Shown piece after piece: positions 57,381-64,000 of a stretch of DNA of 64,000 bases. The position numbers and the translations under genes are program-made. Under the pieces are notes generated by a model, which did not search any database, had not been told where the DNA came from, and saw only the letters and a list, made by a program, of their open reading frames with translations. The DNA comes from Leucosporidium creatinivorum (lineage: Eukaryota > Basidiomycota > Microbotryomycetes > Leucosporidiales > Leucosporidiaceae): positions 620,001 to 684,000 of the forward strand of contig BCKL01000012.1 of NCBI GenBank assembly GCA_001600635.1, in the 5' to 3' direction. Position 1 is the first letter of the stretch; each line of letters begins with the position of its first letter.

Positions 57381-58667
57381 TTACAGCCTCTTCAATCCCC
57401 TCTTCTTCGCTCCTGCGGCCACCTTCTTGACCACAGCCTTGTCCCCAGCGACTGCGCCCGCCTCGGCACTCGGCGTCGCCGCGCTGCTGCTCCCGCTCCT
57501 CTTCTTGCCCATCACCCCAGCCGCATCCGCCGGGGACGCAGATTCAGTGTTACTGAACGTCGATGGCTGTAGGGCCTGCTTTTCTGTTGGTGCGGCTTCG
57601 GTGCTGGACGAGGCGTCGGCGAATTCGATGGGAAGGGAACGAGGAGTGGCGTGGATGGAGGTCATGAGCTTGGCGCGTTGGGCGTAGGAGGCGAAGTCTT
57701 CGAGGAGGAGGTGGCCTGCTTCGGCGTGCAAGGCGGAGGCGGGGTTGGGATGGATGAGGAGGCTGAGGTAGGGCGAGGTTGAGGGCGACGGAGACGGCGA
57801 GGGGCAACGTGGTAGAGGGCGAAAAGAGCGAGGGATGAGGGCGTTAGCGATAGGGTGCCAGGCTGCAAGATCTGGAGTGAAGTCGACGGACCACTTGATG
57901 ACGATGAGGATGTGCTCGATACCCATGTCGGGCTTCCAGTCCTGCTCGGCGCCGAGGGGAACGTCAGCGGTGCTCTGAGGGCGGCTGTTAGTCATGTTCA
58001 CCTTCTTCAGCGTGTTGACACAGATAGCGCCGTCCTCGACGTTGACGTTGGGGTGGAAGATCTTGGTCGCGAACTGTCGGGATGGAAGGTCAGCGAGTTC
58101 GGCGAACGCGAGCATACGGCGAAGGCCACTCACAGTGCACTTTGGCGGCACAGCAGGGTACTCCGAGTCAAATTTGAACGCAATCTTGAAGTAGCCGCCT
58201 GTAGAAGTCCCGAATAGTGTCAGTCGGCGCATGAACGTGAGCTGGCGACGGCGCTCCGGAGCTGTAGGGCGCTCGCTGGCCGGCAGGCAATCGAAGAGCA
58301 GCGTAGGCAGAAATGCTGTAGCTGCTCTGCATCCCAGCCACACCTCAGTACCTCTCATGAGCTCCTGGCGCGCCCTCAGCCGCCAGCTGCACCGCGCTTC
58401 AAGCTCCTACGCTCCAAGAACGCCTCAGTCTACTACCCACCTTCAAAGGGAGTACCATGCGGACCCTGCACCCAAGCTTTCACATTCGACAAATCCGCTC
58501 CATCGTCGCCGAACACTTCTTTGGCAAGGCGGATCCCCTCTGGCGGTGCGGTTTGTAGACCGTTCAGCTCGCGGAGGAGGCGCCGGAAGGTGGCGGGGGT
58601 GAGGGACTGTGTAGGTAGGACTGTGAGCCGCCTGCTGCTGTGTAAGGGCTGGGAAATGGCTCACCAT
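57381..58667 (-). CDS. Ubiquitin-conjugating enzyme E2, UBE2S (E2-EPF) type
   Basis: By family, the E2 that extends Lys11-linked chains with the anaphase-promoting complex. The first coding exon is just the ATG (58667-58665), directly followed by a GTGAGC donor. The next exon starts SLTPATFRRLLRELNGLQ and continues APPEGIRLAKEVFG, then VQGPHGTPFEGG/YFKIAF, YPAVPPKCTF, TKIFHPNV, and the catalytic Cys in DGAICVNTLKK. DWKPDMGIEHILIVIK follows, then the UBE2S-specific LLIHPNPASALHAEAGHLLL and FASYAQRAKLM. A low-complexity linker leads to the basic end KKVAAGAKKRGLKRL, close to the human Leu-Arg-Arg-Leu tail that binds the complex. Length is normal for UBE2S. Confidence in the subtype rests on the linker region and the tail. 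Confidence 0.88.
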
Positions 58668-59144
58668 TGAGAAGCGAGCGAGTTGAGTGAGCGGAGACGA
58701 GGGAGACGCGCAGAGGGCCGCAGGTAGTCCTAGGGGAGCTTTGGTAGGCGGTAATTCCCTTTTGTAGTGCTCGCGTACGTGGAAGGCGAGTTTTGGAGAC
58801 GAGCAGGATGAAGAAGGAAGCGAAGAGCGGACGGCCTAAAATCGCTGATCTTGAGGCTCAGGGGTAAGCTACATGCTGTCAAGCAGGGCAGCTCGACTCT
58901 TGGAGACATCTTCCTGACTCTCAACACGTTTCTCTCACGCTTCCGCACCGTCAGAAAGCTGTTCTCGGGGCTGGATCTCATCGCCGAACTGCCTTCGTCT
59001 CCAGTCCTGTAGGCTTCTTGCGCCAGACTTTCATCTTTCGGACAAACTCGGCTTGTACTTGACATTCGATATATTGCCTCCATCGAGTTTACTGGCTCCC
59101 GGCCATCTCGTCTAGTCTAGCTTCTTCCTCCGCCGAGTGAGCTC
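58668..59144. other. Intergenic: UBE2S promoter and xylulokinase 3' region
   Basis: No gene or clear element recognised. Confidence 0.5.
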
Positions 59145-61648
59145 CTACTCGCAAGCCCTCTTCTCAAACTTGGCGAACCGCTCCATCATCGCGTCATACG
59201 CGTCCGTCGCCGCATAATCCGGCGCCGCCACTAACTGACTACTCGCCTCACCCTTTGCCGCCTTGCCCATCCGACCGGGACCTCCGACCTTGCGAAGCCG
59301 AGCTTGACGAACAGCGTCCTCGAACCCGATCTCTGGCTGGTTGAGACGAGCGTAGCACCAGTAGGCTTTCATGCAGCCGCCGATGGAGCAAGAGTTGGCG
59401 GAGGAGGCGCCGGGTTGGAAGACGGGGGCGGCGAGGACGGTGGAGAGGGTGTTCTTGATGCATTGGTTTGCTGAGGCGCCGCCGACGGCGAAGATTCGGC
59501 TGTTTGAGGGCAGAAAGAGTCAGCGACAGAGAGAAGAGCGAGAGAGGGCGGAGACGTACAGGGGAAGACCGGTCGAGGAGGACAGCATGCCGCTCACGCG
59601 CAGGCGGAAGGAAAGGAACTGGGACTCGAGAACTGCTCGAGCATTAAAGGTGGGGTCCTGTAGACGTCGCAAGGGGTCAGCCTCGCTTCAACAGAACACG
59701 ACGCTTGAGACCCGCCGAGAACTCCTCGACCGCCTTGCCCTCGGCTCCCTCAAAGTGGTGGATTCCATAGCCGTTGTGAGGGATGATCTCGTGCTTGAGG
59801 AAGTAGAAGCCGATCGGGCGAGTAGGGGCTTGCTCGAGGGTAGGGTAGCCAATGTTGTCGACGAGGTCGTTGAACTTGTCCCAGCTGCCCTCGGCATACT
59901 GGTCGCGGATGTGCTCGCGAGGGAGGGATCCGCTGTGGGTTTAAGTTGGGTTAGTGAAAGACCAGGTGAAGGGGCAGAGAAATGAACGCACTTCTTGTAG
60001 CAAAGCATGGCCATGTAGCTGCGCTTGCCGCCAGCTCGGTTTGCTGGGTAGGCGAAGACGTGCGAGTCGGGGTTGGGCGCGTAGTCGGTGGTCGAGAGCA
60101 GAATGGTGTCGCTGGTTCCGAGGGAGACGACGACCTCTCCGGTCAGAAGCGAGAAGGAGAGGATGGTAGCGGGGTTGTCGCCGGTGAAGTGGTTGACGAG
60201 GCATTCTAGAGACGACGAGAGTCAGCCAGAGCCACAGGGAAGAAAGAAGGGAATGCTCACCTTTGCTCACGCCGTAACGCTCAACGAACCAGCGGCCAAT
60301 CTTGCCAGCAGCGACTCCACCGTCCTTCTCGACTGGGCCGAGCTTCCGCTCCAGCTCGGCGGCCTCCTTCTCGCCTCCAGCGACGTACTGCAGCAGCTCC
60401 TTGTCCCATCCATTTCCGGTCTCGAGGTCTGCGCGGAATGGGAGGAAGCGAAAGTCAGCAATCTTGACCTGAGCTAGCGAGCGAAGTCCCAGTAGGGCGC
60501 CGAGGCGCGGAACTCACCCCAGAGGTTCATCCCGCAAGTGTCACTCTCCTCCATGTCCTTGATCTCTCCATCGGCGCAGAACAGAGTAGTCAAGAAGCTC
60601 GAGACGAGACTGTGGGAGAAAAGCAAAGTCAGCTCTCGCCCCTGCCCACGCGCCGAAGTCCAACTCACCTGATCCGATCCGTCTCCTCGTACAGCTCGGG
60701 CTGCTCCCTCCTCAGCTTCAAGATCTGCGGTCCCGTAAACCTCTCATGAGCCCGACTTCCAGTCCGCCGAGCCATGTTCTCTTCGCCGCCGATCGCCTGC
60801 TCCATATCGCGGCACTCCTTGGTCGTCGAGGAATCTTGCCAGTTGGGAGAGGTGGTGATGGTGAAGGCTTTATCGGTGATTTGAGATGCGAGCGTCTTGG
60901 AAGGGTCGAGGGAGGAGAGCATGGAGGGCGCCGAGGTGGACCAGTAGACCGAGGCGTGTTGCTGTTGGCGGGTTGCGGTGTCAGCGAAAGACGTGCAGCA
61001 CACTTGGCTCTAAGATAAGCCCACCTGTCCAGCTCCAGAGATGGCCTTGACCCTGCTAAGGAGGTCCTTGCCGCCCTCCGCCTTTGAGATCCTATCGAAC
61101 AGCAAATCGACGGCCTCGATCCACATGGCCACGGGACTAGTGACTTTTCCCTTCTCTCCCGAGTGCACGCCCGACTTGGTCCTGCACAGCAAGGCAGAGG
61201 AAAGATCCGGTCAGCCCTCCTCGGATATGGCGTCGGCGTTCGTTCGTTCGTCAAGTGAGCTTACTTGAAGTGTGGTAGATCCTCGTCGAAGCGGACTACA
61301 TGCTCTGCTACACCTTCGAGCGCAGCGTTCACGAAGCTCGCCTTGAGAGCCTGCAGAGAGCAACGAGCGAGGAGGGCACGACGTCACCAATAACACAGGT
61401 AAGCGCTCTGTCCCCTGCTTGGGCTGTGAAGCAGTGCAGCAGATTGCACCGAGCGGGCTCACCTGAGTACTGAGATCCAAGCCGATGAAGAGTGAGTCGT
61501 CCATGGCCTGTGGCTCGAGGGCAGGGAGCTCTCTTGCCTGCTCCTGCCATGAGAACGTCCTCGTCTCGCCTGTATGAGGATCGTAAGAGAAGGGCGAGGG
61601 CATGCCGCCGTTACCGCCTGACAGGTCGTTGATAATAGGTAGAGCCAT
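59145..61648 (-). CDS. D-xylulokinase (FGGY family)
   Basis: Phosphorylates D-xylulose to xylulose 5-phosphate, feeding the pentose phosphate pathway; cytosolic. Start ATG 61648 (MALPIINDLSGGNGGMPS). The N-terminal FGGY domain has LFIGLDLSTQ (nucleotide-phosphate loop), then ISGAGQQHASVYW (sugar site), MEQAIGGEENMARRTGSRAH and RFTGPQILKLR. Then comes SSFLTTLFCADGEIKDMEES with DTCGMNLW. The C-terminal domain has FTGDNPATILSFSLLTGE, VVVSLGTSDTILLST, and IFAVGGASANQCIKNTLSTV (ATP site). It ends ERFAKFEKRACE. About ten exons with short introns. All hallmark residues visible; length is typical of fungal Xks1/Xyl3. Confidence 0.94.
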
Positions 61649-61821
61649 GGTTTCCTGCTGAGTCGGCGAGTAGTCGAGGCAAGAAAATGAGGTAGCTGGT
61701 AGAGCAGGGACCGAGGAGCGGCGAGCTGAGTTCGACAAGAGTTCGCGGCAAGAGGATCCCAGGCGTGGTCTAATAGAGTGTTACAACATGCTAAAAGCAG
61801 ACTCAAAGTGTCCCTGGCCCA
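61649..61821. other. Short intergenic interval
   Basis: Xylulokinase promoter/leader and METTL14-like 3' end, 173 bp. Nothing else seen. Confidence 0.5.
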
Positions 61822-64000
61822 TCACTGTCCATGGAAACGTCCATTCATCGACCCTCCTCCCTGTCCGCCGAGCCCTCCTGCGCCGACACCGTAATACTCC
61901 TCAGCATCGTCCATCTGTCCTCCTCCCGCTCCATTAGTAGGTCCATACAACCCTGGTCCTCCAATCGGATACGCCGACTGGAACGGCGTAGCTCCCGCTC
62001 CTCCCATCGGCGCCGGTCCTCCCCCTCCTCCTCCAGCGCCGAACCCTCCTCCCATCGCCATCCCATTCATCATCATCCCTCCTCCTCCCATTCCATTCAT
62101 TCCCATCGCTGCTGATCCTCCCATCGCCATCCACTGAGCAAAGACGGCCTGCTGCTGCATCTGAAGCTGAAGCGCCTGCTGTTGGATCGCGAAGAATTGT
62201 TGCTGTTGGTAGTCGAGGGCGGGGTTGCCGGTGTAGCCGAAGGGAGGGGGTTGCTGGTATTGCTGAGGAGGGTAGTAGGGCGAAAGCTGTTGCTGCTGAG
62301 GTGCAGAGTAGCTCGGTTGCGAGTGCGAAGGGTAGCCTCCTCGGCCTCGACCGCGACCGATACCGTTCAGACCGGGGGAGGGCGAGACGGCGTTGGCGAC
62401 TCCACTGCGAGTGATCCCGAGTCCTGCACCACGTCCTCGACCAAGCCCGCCGGACGAGGGCATGCCATTGCGAGGTGGAGGTGATTTCGGTCGAAGGGCG
62501 TCGAGCTCTGCGGTAGGTCGAGCGTCAGCGGGACGCAGATGAGGGAGAGAGGAAAGTCGACCGCACCCTCGACATAGGGCAACAAGCTCGCCCTCGGCTC
62601 GCCCTGCTCCGATCCACCACCCTCCATCCCAATCCTCGCCGGCGCCCACAGCCCCTCAAACTCCTCCCTCTCATACCTCCTCACTTTCCACTCCGTCTTC
62701 TCTCCCTCCACCGGCCTCAGATGCGGTGCGTTCGGCGAGGAGGAAGGGTCGAGAGGCGTAAAGTCGGCGCCGACGGCGAGCCAGCCGCGGCGGAGAGAAT
62801 GGGGGGAGCCGTAGAGGTGGAGGCGGCGGGTGCCGAGACAGAAGTTCTCGATCAGAGATTGGAGCTCGGGGGGTTTGAGGGCAGGGTCTGTGAACGAAGG
62901 GGGGCGAAGGAGAGAGGGAGGGAACACGAAAGGTCAGCGCCGAAGTTCGAAGAAGAGGCTCGCACGCCGTGCAAAGCTCGAGAGAGGAACCACTCACCTG
63001 TCGAGTCGCCTTCCCACACCAGCACATCCGTGTCGACGTTGCAGTGGACGAACCAAGGGTCATTGGAGCGTCGAACTGTGCCCCGGATGCCCATCAGGCA
63101 GTGCTCAATGGTGGGAGTGAAGAGCGTGTCGGACTGCAGATTCGAATGACAGTTAGCTCGACCACAGTCGCTGTAGTCTCGCAGCAAGCTCACCTCGGGC
63201 ACGAGATCCTTCTCCGGCGCTGCCTTGTTCGTCTTGAGCCAGACGATGTCCTCGGACCGCCTATAGACGCAAGGGTGGTCAGATCATACCTCACTGAGAA
63301 TCGGCTGAGACTATGAAGCTCACCGATAGCCCCAAGCAGCGAGTAGCTCCCTCCCCTTCTCGAGTCCAATTCCATCGCCCCTCACTCCGCTCCCAACCCA
63401 CAGCCAAACAAATCCCGGCGTAGCAGCCAGCCTACTAAGCTCCAACGCTCGTAGCTCTTCGAACGGAGTGTCGGCGGGAGGGGACAGGAGGATCACGTCG
63501 AAGCGATGGGAGCAGAGCGAGGGGAGGACTTGGGTGAGGGGAGTTGAGCCGGTGGGGAGGTAGGTTGGTGGGATGGAGTGAGTGGGCGAGGAGGTGAGAG
63601 CGTGCTTTTGGGCGAGAAGGGAGGCCAGCTTGGGGTATCTGTGTCGAAACAGAGAAGGTTAGCTCTCGGCGCCGAGGAAGAGAGCGGACTGGACTGACTC
63701 GTCGAACCGTGCTTCGATATCGGCGCCGCGTAAATGGTTCTGAGGTCGCTCGCCTGTACGGACGTAATGCGAGGAATAGTCGTTGCGGATGGTCTCTTCG
63801 GCGACGTTCTGAAGGGTGAAAGGGAGAGGATCAGCTCGGCTCCGAAGCTTCTGAGGCCAGCGGAGAGCAGAACAACTTACATAGCTCTCCCCCCAAGCAG
63901 CCTTCTTATTCTCCTGCGCCTGCGACAATGCTGCACCCCTCCCCGCTCCTCCAAACCTGGGAGCTGAGCCGGCAGCTGCTCCCGCTCCCCTTCCTCTTCC
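61822..64000 (-). CDS. METTL14-like MT-A70 family protein with Gln/Gly-rich tail, 5' end beyond window
   Basis: By family, the RNA-binding, catalytically inactive partner of an m6A RNA methyltransferase. Visible from about 63.99 kb: NDYSSHYVRTGERPQNHLRG, DIEARFDE/YPKLASLLAQ, the Rossmann strand FDVILLSPP where active enzymes carry DPPW, WGYR/RSEDIVWLKTNKAAP, EHCLMGIRGTVRRSNDPW, VHCNVDTDVLVWEGD, LIENFCLGTRRLHLYG and RRGWLAVG. After the domain come Arg-Gly repeats (GIGRGRGRGGY), a Gln-rich stretch (LDYQQQQFFAIQQQALQLQM) and a Gly/Met-rich end reaching GSMNGRFHGQ at 61822. The Arg-Gly part recalls the animal METTL14 tail. At least five introns. The true N-terminus is missing. Confidence 0.9.

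Noticed and set aside
1-64000. tRNA genes or CRISPR arrays
   Set aside because: No A-box/B-box pair with a plausible cloverleaf and no regularly spaced short direct repeats found by eye.

Overview
This looks like nuclear DNA from a GC-rich, intron-dense basidiomycete yeast. I would guess Pucciniomycotina, Microbotryomycetes (red or oleaginous yeast, Rhodotorula/Sporobolomyces-like), but that placement is inference. The reasons are many short introns (about 50-110 nt; GTGAGT-type donors, CTGAC branch sites, CAG acceptors), tightly packed genes, and a gene set of caleosin, xylulokinase, Cbf1-like bHLH, Mcm1-like MADS box, Msb1/Mug8, UBE2S and METTL14 relatives. No tRNA, rRNA, CRISPR array or reverse-transcriptase/integrase signature was seen. 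Runs of N show this is a draft assembly.

Left part (1-18.9 kb): a Ca2+/H+ exchanger cut by the window edge, a coiled-coil protein, a large SHPRH/Irc20-class helicase with RING finger, and an endonuclease III-like DNA glycosylase, all on the minus strand. About 3.3 kb without recognisable coding follows, then caleosin and pantothenate synthetase on the plus strand.

Middle part (18.9-49 kb): the unusual region. A PWWP/PHD-type gene and an unrecognised nuclear-type gene ('gene B') lie tail to tail at 19.1-22.4 kb. The same pair occurs inverted at 36.3-39.7 kb. A third PWWP/PHD copy lies at 47.5-49.0 kb. A small chimeric ORF at 45.9-46.15 kb joins the start of a small coiled-coil gene (42.5 kb) to the end of gene B. 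The sequence upstream of PWWP copies 2 and 3 forms a local repeat family (39.7-42.2 kb and, inverted, 46.4-47.5 kb). Between the inverted pairs sit a secreted protein, a MADS-box gene with a long C-terminal extension, an Msb1/Mug8-like gene and a GPI-type secreted protein. A bHLH factor lies at 43.5-45.6 kb.

Right part (49-64 kb): dihydrofolate synthase, a 2-oxoglutarate/Fe(II) oxygenase and an MFS anion transporter on the plus strand, followed by UBE2S-like E2, xylulokinase and a METTL14-like protein (cut by the window end) on the minus strand.

Most genes look like independent housekeeping functions rather than a pathway cluster. The features worth attention are the mosaic duplications, the recurrent CTCGGCG word near branch sites and in non-coding DNA, and long 5'-proximal introns (about 240-600 nt) in many genes. 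Exon boundaries are read by eye from splice motifs and family alignments recalled from memory; treat single-base boundaries as approximate.
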